64,000 bases of DNA, from NCBI GenBank assembly GCA_900555265.1, contig UNSL01000004.1:14173-78172 (forward strand), given 5' to 3'. The position numbers were made by a program, and so were the translations under genes. Positions 36,546 through 45,791 of this stretch are shown piece by piece (the stretch's first letter is position 1; the number at the start of each line of letters is the position of its first letter). The stretch is from Candidatus Saccharimonadota bacterium (GTDB lineage Bacteria; Patescibacteriota; Saccharimonadia; Saccharimonadales; Saccharimonadaceae). Under the pieces are notes generated by a model, which saw only the letters and a list, made by a program, of their open reading frames with translations, was not told the origin of the DNA and searched no databases.

Positions 36546-38202
36546 ATTCTGCGCCAATTTGCACAACTTTGCCGCCAAGTTTTTCGCGGAAATAATTATC
36601 GTGGCTGACGTAAAGAATCGCGCCGGAATATTTGGCCAACGCCGTTTCCAACTCTTCGATACTCGGCAAATCCAAGTGGTTCGTCGGCTCGTCCAGAACT
36701 AGCAGTTGCGGGTCGTTCGCCAGCATAGCAATAATCTGAAAACGCGCCTTTTGACCGCCAGACAAGCGAGCCAGCGGCGTCATCCGATCAGCATCTGTGA
36801 ACAAATAGTCGGCCAAAAGTTGCCGAATTTTCGTATCAGAAATCGACAAATCGCGACTCATATACAATTTTTCAATCGCTTTTTCTAGCGGATCAGACAG
36901 ATATCGCTCGTCAATTTCTTGCTCATAAACGCCAATTCGAACCTGCGGATCAAGGAAAATATCGCCAGAATAAAGAATAGGACCGTCGTCAAAACTCTTG
37001 CCCGACGCCAAAATCATCCGAATCAACGTAGTCTTACCAGCGCCATTGCGACCTCTAATTTCAATCGCTTCACCTTCGCGCAAATCAATATTCACATCCT
37101 CAAACAATATCCGCTCACCAATCCCAACCGCCACATTTTCCGCGCGGACCAACACGTGTTGACTGCGACTGGAGGCGTCTTTCATACTCAGGCGGATATT
37201 ACGCGACTTGAATTTTCCGTAACGCTCGGCCGATTTATAATCCAATTGACTAGCAGATTCTTTGTCGATCCAAAACGTCGGCTTTTCCATTTCCGACAAT
37301 TCCTCCAGCTCCGCCCGCGCCTCATTTTCCAAGCGCTTAAATTTCTGAATCGTGCCAGGATTACGCGACTTTTCCTTAAGTCTTTGATAGTCCAAAACTT
37401 TTTGCTTCAGGTTAACAATTCGCTTCTCAATCTGCTCAAAATTATTCATTCCAGCCGTCGTCGCTTGAGCGTTCTGCTTCAAATACGCGTCGTAATTTCC
37501 GCGGTAACTCACGGCTTGACCGTCCTTAATCTCAACTATTCGATCAACTTGCCCAAGTACATCGCGATCATGTGTAATTATCAACATCGCTTGATGTGGC
37601 TGCGAATTCATCCAATCAATAAACTGCTGTTTCGCAACGTAATCCATGTGGTTGGTCGGCTCGTCAATCAGCGCCAAATGCGCCTCCGAGTGCATAATTT
37701 TAACAATTTCCACCAGTCTTTTTTGACCGCCAGACAGGGAAGAAATCTTCCGATTGCTATAACCGTCTAATTGAAAATTGCTCAGCTCCCGCTCAATTTT
37801 TTCTTCAACTTGATAAAATCCTTTTTGGTCAAATCGCTCCAGGGCTTGCGTATATTCCTCAATTTTTCGCATATTGTCGCCCATAGTCAGCGGATATTCA
37901 TCGATGATTTTCTTCAGCTTGGAATATTCTGGAAGTCCGCCAAGAATATACGACATAACCGTTTGATCGCCCAAACCATGATGTTCCTGGGCGGTAGTCG
38001 CAACCGTAATGCCGCGCCGAAAAATAACCTCGCCAGTATAATCAGTGTCTTTTCCGCTCAATATTCCAAACAGCGTCGACTTGCCAACACCGTTACGACC
38101 AACCACGCCGACTTTCTCGCCGTCGTCTACACTGAACTTGACGTCTTTCATCAACGTCTTATCGCCAAAACTTTTTTCAGTAATGTGAATGTCGGCTATC
38201 AT
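36544..38202 (-). CDS. ABC-F family ATPase
   Basis: A 552-residue soluble protein with two ABC domains: Walker A GRNGVGKST and GRNGAGKTT, signatures LSGGQKRLVEI and LSGGQKARFQI, Walker B LALIDEPTNHMD and LLVLDEPTNHLD, joined by a charged linker (about 240-310). ABC-F proteins act on the ribosome to relieve stalling or antibiotic binding. I start at 38202 because TACAAT ends 8 nt before that ATG; a longer start at 38244 would lie within or upstream of the promoter. Confidence 0.93.
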   Translation of the reverse strand: MIADIHITEKSFGDKTLMKDVKFSVDDGEKVGVVGRNGVGKSTLFGILSGKDTDYTGEVIFRRGITVATTAQEHHGLGDQTVMSYILGGLPEYSKLKKIIDEYPLTMGDNMRKIEEYTQALERFDQKGFYQVEEKIERELSNFQLDGYSNRKISSLSGGQKRLVEIVKIMHSEAHLALIDEPTNHMDYVAKQQFIDWMNSQPHQAMLIITHDRDVLGQVDRIVEIKDGQAVSYRGNYDAYLKQNAQATTAGMNNFEQIEKRIVNLKQKVLDYQRLKEKSRNPGTIQKFKRLENEARAELEELSEMEKPTFWIDKESASQLDYKSAERYGKFKSRNIRLSMKDASSRSQHVLVRAENVAVGIGERILFEDVNIDLREGEAIEIRGRNGAGKTTLIRMILASGKSFDDGPILYSGDIFLDPQVRIGVYEQEIDERYLSDPLEKAIEKLYMSRDLSISDTKIRQLLADYLFTDADRMTPLARLSGGQKARFQIIAMLANDPQLLVLDEPTNHLDLPSIEELETALAKYSGAILYVSHDNYFREKLGGKVVQIGAE

Positions 38203-38291
38203 GCTTGAGATATTGTAACATAAGTCATATTTCAGCCGCACCAAACTAGCCTAAATATACTGTCGCGTTAAGTTTTGCTATAATATAATCC

Positions 38292-38768
38292 ATGTCAAAG
38301 CCAAAAGCTAAAAAACCAGCCACACAGAATATTGTCAATCGTCGCGCACGGTTTGATTATGAGCTTGGCGAAGAAATTGTAGCCGGCTTGGTTTTAACTG
38401 GGATGGAAGTGCGAGCCGCCAGAGAAGGACACGTCCAACTTAAAGGCTCATTTGTTAGCTTAAGAAACGGCGAATTGTGGCTAAATAACGCCAGCTTTTC
38501 ACTGCGATTAAACGTTCGCGGAGAAGCAAATAGCCGCTCAGTCGATACTTCGGCGCGGAAATTATTGGTAAGTAAAAAACAATTGTCCAATTTTACAGAA
38601 GCCAAAAAACAGGGAATGACAATTGTCCCGACCAAATTATTGACCAACGGAAAATTCATTAAAGTTGTAATTGCACTCGGAAAAGGTAAGAAAAATTACG
38701 ACAAGCGCCAAACCATCAAACGCCGCGACCAAGACCGAGAAACCAGGCGACTTATCTCTAATAGATAA
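38292..38768 (+). CDS. smpB: SsrA-binding protein SmpB
   Basis: A 158-residue partner of tmRNA in ribosome rescue. Typical features: NRRARFDYELGEEIVAGLVLTGMEV, the SFVSLRNGELWLNNA segment and the basic C-terminal tail KRQTIKRRDQDRETRRL that occupies the mRNA channel. TATAAT 38279-38284 is 7 nt before the ATG. I do not see a canonical ssrA gene in the window. Confidence 0.97.
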   Translation: MSKPKAKKPATQNIVNRRARFDYELGEEIVAGLVLTGMEVRAAREGHVQLKGSFVSLRNGELWLNNASFSLRLNVRGEANSRSVDTSARKLLVSKKQLSNFTEAKKQGMTIVPTKLLTNGKFIKVVIALGKGKKNYDKRQTIKRRDQDRETRRLISNR

Positions 38769-38797
38769 TCGTACCGATTACAAACTCAGCCTGAGAT

Positions 38798-40096
38798 TTA
38801 TTGAGTTTCGCGCGCGTCAATTAGCTTTTGATAGAGCTTTTCAAGCTTCTTCACTTGACTTCGCTCCGTGAATTTATTAGCCAGCTTCTTACTTTCAGCA
38901 CTAAATTCTGCTTGTTTTTTCGGACTTTTTAGAATCGCAATTACTTTTTCCGCGACACTTTCTGGATTATTCTCCGCAAAATAACCATTAACTCCGTCCT
39001 TCACGACCTCTGAAACTTCCTTGTCAATAATAACAATCGGCTTTCCAGCGTGAGCGGCTTCGTGAAGAACCCAACCTTGCGTATCTTTAAGCGAAGGAAA
39101 AGTAAACACGTTCATCACTTTATACGCCACACCCAAATCTTCTCGTGGCATAGCGCCAGTAAATATAATCCTATGCGCAAAATCCGTCTCGGCTGCCATT
39201 TTTTCCAAAGTCTTTCGATATTCAAAATCACCGACAAACAATAGCTTCGATTTCGGACGAGCTTCGGCAATAAACTCGCTAAACGCCTGAATCAAAATTG
39301 GCAAATTCTTTTCCTCACCCAAACGCCCCACAAAGCCAAACACTTCATCTTTTTCATCAAGACCCCATTGCTCGCGAAATTCCGCAACTCGCTTCGCGCT
39401 CGCCCGCGGAAGAGCATTCACGCCGTTTGGCATTAAAGTAACATCGTACGTATAATCTTCGGTCTGCCAAGATTCCAATTGATCGCGGCTTTTACGCGAC
39501 AGGGCAATCACCGCATCCGCCTTGCTGTATAAAATAGTAATAACGCGCTCAATAATATCTTTATTCCATTTCGTTACGCCATTACGCGGACGATATAATT
39601 TGGCAACTTCCAGCAAATCCTGTCCGTTCAGCTTTACCGACAACGGAAAAACCACTCCCGCCAACGCCAAAACTCCCGGCAAAACCGCAGGATAATGATC
39701 GACGAATTCGTATAGATCCGTACAATGCTGGATAATCAAAGGAATATTATTTTTCTTCGCTGCCTTCACACCCAATAGACCAATTTGCGACGGCGTAAAA
39801 ATATGAACAACGTCCAGATGCATATTAGCAATTTGACGCTGCACTACAGGAGGGAAAAACACCGACGTGTCGTAATCGTCAAAGAACGCGCCCGTAATTG
39901 AGCGGAAACGAATTATTCGACTATTCTCATCTTCGTGAAGAAGTTCGGCTTGCTTGGACGGACTAATAGACTTTGCTGGGCAAAAAACATAGACCTCATG
40001 CCCCAAAGCTTCCAGCTCGCGCTTTAATGATTCAACAACATAAACGATACCGTTAATGGACGGTCTGTAGCTGTCCGTAAAAAGTCCTATCCTCAT
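38798..40096 (-). CDS. GT4 family glycosyltransferase
   Basis: A 432-residue GT-B glycosyltransferase. The N-terminal domain begins MRIGLFTDSYRPSINGIVYVVESL, as in glycolipid-forming enzymes; the C-terminal donor domain has GFVGRLGEEKNLPILIQAF and the E-x7-E type region LKDTQGWVLHEAAHAGKPIV. It probably makes a membrane glycolipid or cell-surface glycan. It is followed (in transcription) by the convergent end of smpB and preceded by another GT4 gene 19 bp upstream. Confidence 0.9.
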   Translation of the reverse strand: MRIGLFTDSYRPSINGIVYVVESLKRELEALGHEVYVFCPAKSISPSKQAELLHEDENSRIIRFRSITGAFFDDYDTSVFFPPVVQRQIANMHLDVVHIFTPSQIGLLGVKAAKKNNIPLIIQHCTDLYEFVDHYPAVLPGVLALAGVVFPLSVKLNGQDLLEVAKLYRPRNGVTKWNKDIIERVITILYSKADAVIALSRKSRDQLESWQTEDYTYDVTLMPNGVNALPRASAKRVAEFREQWGLDEKDEVFGFVGRLGEEKNLPILIQAFSEFIAEARPKSKLLFVGDFEYRKTLEKMAAETDFAHRIIFTGAMPREDLGVAYKVMNVFTFPSLKDTQGWVLHEAAHAGKPIVIIDKEVSEVVKDGVNGYFAENNPESVAEKVIAILKSPKKQAEFSAESKKLANKFTERSQVKKLEKLYQKLIDARETQ

Positions 40097-40115
40097 AATA
40101 GCCCCATTATACCAT

Positions 40116-41138
40116 TTATATCAGCGATCGATAAAATTCGACCAATCGCTCGGCGCCAGCGCTGCTGTCAAAACGTTTGGCAATTTTCTCAGCACCAAGT
40201 TGCGCTTTCTTATAAGCTTTCTTATCTTTGCGCAATTTACTAATCAACTCCAAGAACTCATCGTCCGTTTTCGCCATAACAGCGTCGCCCTTAAATGTGT
40301 CATTGTACTGCGGAATGTCGCGCAGAATGATCGGCAAGCCAGCGCCAGCCGCCTCCAAAACGCACATAGGATGATTTTCCTGCATAGCTGGCAGAACAAA
40401 AACGTCGGCAGCAACATAATAGTCCCGAACATTCTCCAGAGGTATCACACCAGTTACAGTGAGATTATTCGGCGCATTTTTTATCATATTTTGCATGGCG
40501 TTATAATCCGCGCCCAAATTCTTAAACGGAATTCCTCCCACCCAGAAAAACTTTACATCTGGCATTTCTTTGGCGGCTTTTATTAAAATATCCAAACGTT
40601 TTCGCGGCTGGACTTGACCATTTCCCATAACCACAAAATCATCGTCCTTCAAGCCAAGTTTCTTCCGAGCCGACTTTTTCTCCGCAGCAGAATGTTTGTA
40701 CCTCGACATATTTATCGTATTGTAAAGAACTTTCGTCTTTGGCACGTGCATATCATTTATCAATTCATCAGCAACCATACCAGAGCAAGCCAAAACCAAA
40801 TCAGCCTTTTTGTAAAAGAATTTTAGCCACGCTCGACCCAAAGGCTTCCAATATTTCGCGCCTTTAATTGAGCCAATAAAACTATCCGGCACAATGTGAG
40901 CAGAAACAACTTTTTTGCCACTTTTTTTCATCAAATGCCGAAATGAATACAGCCCCATAGTCTGAATATGAACAATGTCAGCAGGACGATCAGAATTCAC
41001 TTCAATATCAATATCCTTCCTCTTGCGTAGCGCGTCCGTAATCTCCTTATAAGCCGTATGCACACCGTGACCCTGAACGGTGAATTCGCTCTCAGAAATC
41101 ATATTAACAATTAGTTTTTTATCGTCTTTCTTACTCAT
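40116..41138 (-). CDS. GT4 family glycosyltransferase, second enzyme
   Basis: A 340-residue GT-B enzyme lacking the usual N-terminal Met-Lys-Ile start; instead SKKDDKKLIVNMISESEFTVQGHGVHTAYKEI. The donor domain has VMGNGQVQPRKRLDILIKAA and PAMQENHPMCVLEAAGAGLPII. Likely works with the neighbouring GT4 enzyme in one glycolipid path (sequential transfer). No promoter box near the ATG is striking. Confidence 0.88.
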   Translation of the reverse strand: MSKKDDKKLIVNMISESEFTVQGHGVHTAYKEITDALRKRKDIDIEVNSDRPADIVHIQTMGLYSFRHLMKKSGKKVVSAHIVPDSFIGSIKGAKYWKPLGRAWLKFFYKKADLVLACSGMVADELINDMHVPKTKVLYNTINMSRYKHSAAEKKSARKKLGLKDDDFVVMGNGQVQPRKRLDILIKAAKEMPDVKFFWVGGIPFKNLGADYNAMQNMIKNAPNNLTVTGVIPLENVRDYYVAADVFVLPAMQENHPMCVLEAAGAGLPIILRDIPQYNDTFKGDAVMAKTDDEFLELISKLRKDKKAYKKAQLGAEKIAKRFDSSAGAERLVEFYRSLI

Positions 41139-41181
41139 ATCTACAGTATAGCAAAAGATTTTCGTTACTCATGGATATAGG

Positions 41182-42099
41182 CTATTTGTGCTTATCGCAA
41201 GCAATACCGTCATTGTCGCCGTCAAGGTGGGGTGAATATCCAGGCTCGCCACGACGCATATGGCTATATCCAGCGGCGCGAGCCTCCTTACAACTACGGA
41301 AATGTGGACCCTGAGGAGATGGCTGTGGGGCAGGAGCAGCCTGGCGTGGTGTGGGCTGAGATCTAGTATTCTGTTGCTGAGTATTAATCTGCTGCTGGCG
41401 CGCCCGAGCAGCCGCTGCAGCCGCTGCAGCCTCTTCCTGCTTCTTCTTTTCTTCCGCCTCTTTCTTAGCTTTCTCGGCACGCTCTTTTTCTTCCTGCTTG
41501 GCTTTTTCTAATTTAGCAATACGCTCAGAGAATTGTCCGCGTTTATCTTCTGGCAATTTATCAATATCTGATTTGGCACGAGAAATATTTTCATCAGAAG
41601 AATCTTCTTCTGCTTTCTTAACTATTTCTTCAGTTTTACTAAGAGCTTTCTCAAGCTCCTGCTTATCATAATCATCCTTTGTTTGGCGATGGATTTTAAT
41701 TGTCTTATCACCACGACGCTTGCCATCAACAATAGAAATGTTCACATCGCTGTCGCCTTCTTTGATATTTTCAATCTTATACTTGATGAAGCCGCTCGTA
41801 TCTTTACGGTTATATACACTAGTCCTATCTCCAGCAACCTTCACATCAGCAAAAACGCTAATACCAGAAATTTTAGCGGAAATCTCACGCTTAGTCGTGT
41901 AATAATCAAGCTTAATGTCATCATCTACCTCAGAAACTACTATCGACACATTATCTCTCTCAAGTCTAGACTGCTCCATTAAGCCACCCACATAGCCAAT
42001 AATCCCCAAGGCTACAACTATGCAGCCAAAAATAATTAACCCTCGTTTTCGTTTTTTTGTAAGTAGCGGTCGTTCAATTTTTTTCAAGAGACTAAGCAT
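41182..42099 (-). CDS. Membrane-anchored protein with excalibur domain
   Basis: A 305-residue protein with one N-terminal membrane helix (about 24-42), an external beta-rich region (about 45-135), a long charged coiled coil with Ala run (about 140-235), a Gln/Pro linker, and a C-terminal excalibur domain (SCKEARAAGYSHMRRGEPGYSPHLDGDNDGIACDKH) with the conserved DxDxDGxxCE-like calcium site. Such proteins sit outside the cell. Function unknown. Confidence 0.88.
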   Translation of the reverse strand: MLSLLKKIERPLLTKKRKRGLIIFGCIVVALGIIGYVGGLMEQSRLERDNVSIVVSEVDDDIKLDYYTTKREISAKISGISVFADVKVAGDRTSVYNRKDTSGFIKYKIENIKEGDSDVNISIVDGKRRGDKTIKIHRQTKDDYDKQELEKALSKTEEIVKKAEEDSSDENISRAKSDIDKLPEDKRGQFSERIAKLEKAKQEEKERAEKAKKEAEEKKKQEEAAAAAAAARARQQQINTQQQNTRSQPTPRQAAPAPQPSPQGPHFRSCKEARAAGYSHMRRGEPGYSPHLDGDNDGIACDKHK

Positions 42100-42161
42100 G
42101 ACAAAAGCCTATTTTCCTTTCTTTATGGATGGATTATATCACAATGAGATATAATTAGCTT

Positions 42162-42962
42162 ATGAAATTATTTTCCTGGAACGTAAACGGCATTCGTGCG
42201 GTCATCAATAAAGGTGAATTCGCGAAGTTTATCGACACGTACGATCCAGACATTTTGTGTCTACAGGAAACTAAGGCTACCAGAGATCAAGTTGAAATTG
42301 ACCTGCCGAATTATCACGAACATTTTTATTCCGCCGCCAAAAAAGGTTACTCTGGTACGGCGATTTTCTCAAAAATTCCACCCTTAAGTTGGCGTGACGG
42401 TTTTCCGCCAAACATCATTGAGCAATTTGACTTAACCGGCGACGAATACGGCAATCCAGCTGACGAAGGACGAATCATTACCGCCGAGTTTGACGATTTT
42501 TGGGTTGTCAATTGTTACACTCCGAACTCAAAAGGTGATTTGAGCCGATTAGATTTGCGATATAAAAAATGGGACAAGGCGGTGTTGGCTTATCTGGAAG
42601 AATTGGAATTGTCAAAGCCAGTCCTTTATTGCGGCGATATGAACGTGGCGCATCAGGAAATTGACTTGACAAATCCGAAACCCAACGTCGGCAAGCACGG
42701 CTTCACCGACGAAGAAAGGGAAGGTTTTCAGAACTATTTGGACGCTGGATTCACAGACACTTTCCGAGCAGCTTTCCCTGAAAAAACTGGCGCGTACACT
42801 TGGTGGACGCATTGGGCGAATGCCAGAGCGCGAAATGTTGGTTGGCGGATTGACTATTGGCTGGCGTCGCGTGAAATTGCAAATCGCGTTACTAATCCGC
42901 AAATTCATCCAGAACAAATGGGTAGCGATCATTGTCCGGTGAGTATTGAGGTAAATTTGTAA
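42162..42962 (+). CDS. xth: Exodeoxyribonuclease III / AP endonuclease
   Basis: A 266-residue repair nuclease of the EEP fold. Motifs: FSWNVNGIRAVI (Asn), CLQETKAT (metal Glu), YCGDMNVAHQEIDL (Asp, Asn), and GSDHCPVSIEV (catalytic Asp-His). TATAAT 42150-42155 ends 6 nt before the ATG. The stop overlaps the next start by one base. Confidence 0.96.
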   Translation: MKLFSWNVNGIRAVINKGEFAKFIDTYDPDILCLQETKATRDQVEIDLPNYHEHFYSAAKKGYSGTAIFSKIPPLSWRDGFPPNIIEQFDLTGDEYGNPADEGRIITAEFDDFWVVNCYTPNSKGDLSRLDLRYKKWDKAVLAYLEELELSKPVLYCGDMNVAHQEIDLTNPKPNVGKHGFTDEEREGFQNYLDAGFTDTFRAAFPEKTGAYTWWTHWANARARNVGWRIDYWLASREIANRVTNPQIHPEQMGSDHCPVSIEVNL

Positions 42963-43753
42963 TGGATATGAAATTTTGGCAGAAACAGGAGCTGGGAAAG
43001 CCACTTTTTCCAGATGTCGAATGGAACAAGCCAGAACGACGCGACCAAGCGGGAAAATTAGGAATCATCGGCGGTAACAAATTAGGCTTTTTGGCGGTGG
43101 CAGAAAGCTATCAAGAGGCGCTCAAGGCTGGCGTGGGCGAGGCTCGCGTTTTACTCCCTGATGCCTTGAAAAAAAATGTTCCCGCGAATATGACCGACGT
43201 TTTATTCGCACCAACAAACCAATCGGGCAGTCTGGCAAACGAAGCGCTCACTGAAACTTTGGCGCTAGAAAGATGGGCGGATGTATTACTATTATGCGGC
43301 GACGCTGGGCGAAATAGTCAGACGGCGATTGTCTATGAAGAATTGATCAAAAAATCAGAAATTCCCGTCGTGCTGACGCGAGATGCGATTGACCTCGTGC
43401 AAAATAGTTTTCAGGAAATTCTGGACAATCCGCACGTGGTTTTCGTGGCAAGTCTGGCGCAAGTTCAGAAAATATTCCGCGCAATTTTTTATCCAAAAAT
43501 GATTACATTCAGCATTCAATTGTCGCAACTCGTCGAAGCGCTTCACAAATTCACCATCACATATCCCGTAACAATTTGCGTTTTTCATGCCGACAATTTA
43601 ATAATCGCCCACAGCGGAGAAGTCGTCACCCAAAAATGGGACGCACCAATGGCAATTTGGCGGGGAACCGTCGGCGCCCGCGCCGCAAGCTACTTGATTT
43701 GGTCGCCGAAAGCACCACTAGCAGCAATCAGTACCGCTATCTGCAAAATGTAG
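42962..43753 (+). CDS. ADP-dependent NAD(P)H-hydrate dehydratase-like protein
   Basis: A 263-residue ribokinase-like protein similar to NnrD/YjeF C-terminal domain, which repairs hydrated NAD(P)H. Visible: RRDQAGKLGIIGGNKLGFLA (N-terminal phosphate loop), VLLLCGDAGRNSQTA in place of the GPGLG motif, VLTRDAIDLV, and MAIWRGTVGARAAS near the C terminus. The catalytic glycine-aspartate motifs are less canonical than usual, so activity needs caution. Translated directly after xth. Confidence 0.75.
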   Translation: MDMKFWQKQELGKPLFPDVEWNKPERRDQAGKLGIIGGNKLGFLAVAESYQEALKAGVGEARVLLPDALKKNVPANMTDVLFAPTNQSGSLANEALTETLALERWADVLLLCGDAGRNSQTAIVYEELIKKSEIPVVLTRDAIDLVQNSFQEILDNPHVVFVASLAQVQKIFRAIFYPKMITFSIQLSQLVEALHKFTITYPVTICVFHADNLIIAHSGEVVTQKWDAPMAIWRGTVGARAASYLIWSPKAPLAAISTAICKM

Positions 43754-43771
43754 CCTTGTATAAATATATGC

Positions 43772-43800
43772 TTGACATTACGTACAATTAGTTGTATTAT
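43772..43800 (+). promoter_or_regulatory. Promoter of cassette C
   Basis: TTGACA (43772-43777), 17-bp spacer ending in ATTAGTTG, TATTAT (43795-43800), then AAGCTT at the expected start, matching the other cassettes. Confidence 0.87.
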
Positions 43801-43806
43801 ACTACC

Positions 43807-43889
43807 AAGCTTCCGCTCGGACTCGTCAAAGGGCGAAAGTAGCCCTTGGTCGCGAGAGTAAAAGCACTTCTCGAAAGGAGGTGAAAGTG
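43807..43889 (+). promoter_or_regulatory. Structured leader of cassette C
   Basis: Contains AAGGGC/GCCCTT (43828-43846 region) and CGAGA/TCTCG (43852-43874 region) hairpins directly before the very strong SD AAAGGAGGTGA. Confidence 0.55.
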
Positions 43890-44042
43890 ATGCGTCGCAA
43901 AATTGATATGATTATTAGCAAGATTATCAGCAGGATTATCATTAATGCTGCAGAAACGACCGATAAGATCATTTCTATGCTTTACTATCGGGTCGCGCTC
44001 TACGCATGTGATTTTAGCATTCGCGAGACTGACCGCGGTTAA
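43890..44042 (+). CDS. 50-aa amphipathic peptide of cassette C
   Basis: A 50-residue peptide MRRKIDMIISKIISRIII... ending SIRETDRG. Residues 1-20 form a strongly amphipathic, Ile- and Lys/Arg-rich helix; 27-42 is a second aromatic-hydrophobic stretch. The SD AAAGGAGGTG is nearly perfect, so translation should be strong. It resembles membrane-active or toxin-like peptides in composition, but I recognise no family. The TAA at 44040-44042 is followed at once by the structured 3' region. Confidence 0.65.
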   Translation: MRRKIDMIISKIISRIIINAAETTDKIISMLYYRVALYACDFSIRETDRG

Positions 44043-44046
44043 AATT

Positions 44047-44140
44047 GCCGAGTGGCTTAGAGCCCGCAGAAAAAAGGAAACAGCTCGCCTGGAAGGCTAT
44101 AAAGCCTCGGTAGCGCCTTTCTCTGTGGGCTGTTTTCTTT
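44047..44140 (+). ncRNA. tRNA-Ser-like 3' structure and terminator of cassette C
   Basis: GCCGAGTGGCTTAGAGC (44047-44063) looks like a serine-tRNA D arm and GCTCGCCTGGAA (44083-44094) like its anticodon region with GGA. The main fold is a long hairpin, AGCCCGCAGA (44061-44070) with TCTGTGGGCT (44122-44131) plus AAAGG/CCTTT, enclosing AGGCT-ATAA-AGCCT (44094-44107). TGTTTTCTTT follows, so it can act as a terminator. No complete tRNA can be formed. Confidence 0.55.
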
Positions 44141-44144
44141 GCAT

Positions 44145-44171
44145 GAAAAAATCGCCCAAAATCGGACGATT
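44145..44171 (-). terminator. Terminator of the tRNA-Leu transcript
   Basis: On the minus strand AATCG/CGATT flank a short loop and are followed by a T-run. Same layout as behind tRNA-Gln. Confidence 0.7.
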
Positions 44172-44189
44172 ATCACCTGAAGCTGCCTC

Positions 44190-44276
44190 TGGTACCGCGG
44201 GCCGGACTTGAACCGGCACGAGCTATTGCTCACCAGATTTTGAGTCTAGCGCGTCTACCAATTCCGCCACCGCGGC
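44190..44276 (-). tRNA. tRNA-Leu (anticodon CAA)
   Basis: An 87-nt class II tRNA on the minus strand with encoded CCA: D arm GGCGGAATTGGTAGACGC, anticodon loop CTCAAAA (CAA), long variable arm (GAGCAATAGCTC) and T arm GCCGG TTCAAGT CCGGC. The first acceptor pair is G-T. Reads TTG. Confidence 0.95.
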
Positions 44277-44379
44277 ACAAGAGAACGCTCCAAGCTACCG
44301 TATGATTGTAGCACAACTAGCAATTTCTCACAAGCACGACTTTTATTTGATATCAATTTGACGTATAATAAAAGGAGTT

Positions 44380-45783
44380 ATGTATCCGACGGATGATCAA
44401 TCAAACGGTCGAGTGGGCATGCCGGTATCAGATCAGCGCCGATCTCTCACGCCGCCAACTCGCGATTCAGCAGCCTCACGAAATGCCGCTGCTGATGTTA
44501 TTCGTGGGCAACTTGACGCTATTTATTCCAGATCAGAAGAGCAAAGTTCTGCGCCAGAAAAAACTCAGACGCAACCATTTTCCGCTCAATTGCAATCAAA
44601 GCCCGAAGTCCGATCAGAACAGCCCAAAGCGCAAATAGTCAAACCTCAGCAAATCTCAACAACGCCACAGCCTGAGCCAAAAAAAGACACCGTCAATCAC
44701 GCTATGCGAACGGCGCCAATTGCCCAAACCCAGATTCAGCCAAAGCCGCAAATTAGCAATTCCGCTCCCGCAAACCAAACCGCTCAAACTCAAAATTCAG
44801 CCGTCCACACTCAAGTTTCAGCCGACCAGTGGAAGCAATATCACAGCGCTTGGCAGAAATATTATCAGATGTATTACGAGCGTTACTACGCGGGCGACAT
44901 CGCGGCAAAAAACCGTGAGATTTCTCGATTGACGAAGGAAAATCAGAATATCACGCCAGTAGTCAGCGCAGATGAGCCTCTGGACCCACAAAAAGCAGCC
45001 ATAAAAGAACTCCGCAGTCAAATTCAGCAAAAGGTTCGTGACTCCGCAAATAAGGTGAAAAAATCCCGACATTTTGTTCCGGCGATTGCTGGATTATCGG
45101 TGCTATTAGTCTTCATGTTTTTGCAATATAACCGCATTGTTTTCGGCGCAGTCGCAGCCTACACAACACCTGGCGCAATTAACCCGCAAAACATCATCGT
45201 TGACGCTTCCACCGACGTAACTGTCGGACCAGAACCTAGGATTATCATCCCAAAGATTAACGTTGACGCGCCAGTTATTTACGGTGCCGCCAGCGACACA
45301 AAATCGCAATCAAAAGCCATGGAGAAGGGAGTAGCTCACTTTTCAATTCCTGGCGCCAGCGCCGTGCCAGGCGAAGTCGGAAATGCCGTATTTGCCGCCC
45401 ACTCCAGTAACGACGCTTTTGCTGGTGGCGATTATAAATTCGTTTTTGCTCAAAATGAAAAGCTGGTCAAGGGCGACATTATTTATATGAACTATAATGG
45501 AAAGCGTTACACTTACAAGGTAACTTCGACAGAAGTTGTTATGCCAACCGAAGTTTCAAAAGTTCAGATTAATACAGATAAGCCAATGCTGACGCTTGTA
45601 AGTTGCGTGCCTTTAGGAACCGCAGAAAAGCGACTTCTTATCTTCGCAGAACAGATCAGTCCAGACCCAAGCAAAGCCACTGCGACGTCAGAATCCAGCT
45701 CAAATCAGCAGCAAAGCAACAACTCAAATATCCCAGGAAAACCCGAGCCGACTTTGCTTGAGAAGTTATTCGGTGGTCGATAA
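44380..45783 (+). CDS. Sortase with long disordered N terminus
   Basis: A 467-residue membrane-anchored transpeptidase. Residues 1-165 are Gln/Pro/Ser-rich and disordered, a membrane helix lies at about 228-247 (FVPAIAGLSVLLVFMFLQ), and the sortase barrel follows with catalytic His in AAHSSND (about 341), Cys in LTLVSCVPLG (about 408) and Arg in AEKRLLIFAE (about 417). It should anchor LPXTG proteins such as 3453-4634. The cytoplasmic disordered arm before the membrane is unusual. TATAAT with an AAGGAG SD precedes the start. Confidence 0.93.
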   Translation: MYPTDDQSNGRVGMPVSDQRRSLTPPTRDSAASRNAAADVIRGQLDAIYSRSEEQSSAPEKTQTQPFSAQLQSKPEVRSEQPKAQIVKPQQISTTPQPEPKKDTVNHAMRTAPIAQTQIQPKPQISNSAPANQTAQTQNSAVHTQVSADQWKQYHSAWQKYYQMYYERYYAGDIAAKNREISRLTKENQNITPVVSADEPLDPQKAAIKELRSQIQQKVRDSANKVKKSRHFVPAIAGLSVLLVFMFLQYNRIVFGAVAAYTTPGAINPQNIIVDASTDVTVGPEPRIIIPKINVDAPVIYGAASDTKSQSKAMEKGVAHFSIPGASAVPGEVGNAVFAAHSSNDAFAGGDYKFVFAQNEKLVKGDIIYMNYNGKRYTYKVTSTEVVMPTEVSKVQINTDKPMLTLVSCVPLGTAEKRLLIFAEQISPDPSKATATSESSSNQQQSNNSNIPGKPEPTLLEKLFGGR

Positions 45784-45791
45784 ATTATCCA

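Noticed and set aside
43945..44211. 88-codon frame overlapping the cassette C peptide gene
   Set aside because: It runs through the structured 3' region and into the antisense of tRNA-Leu, and it has no SD; the 50-aa frame has a strong one.
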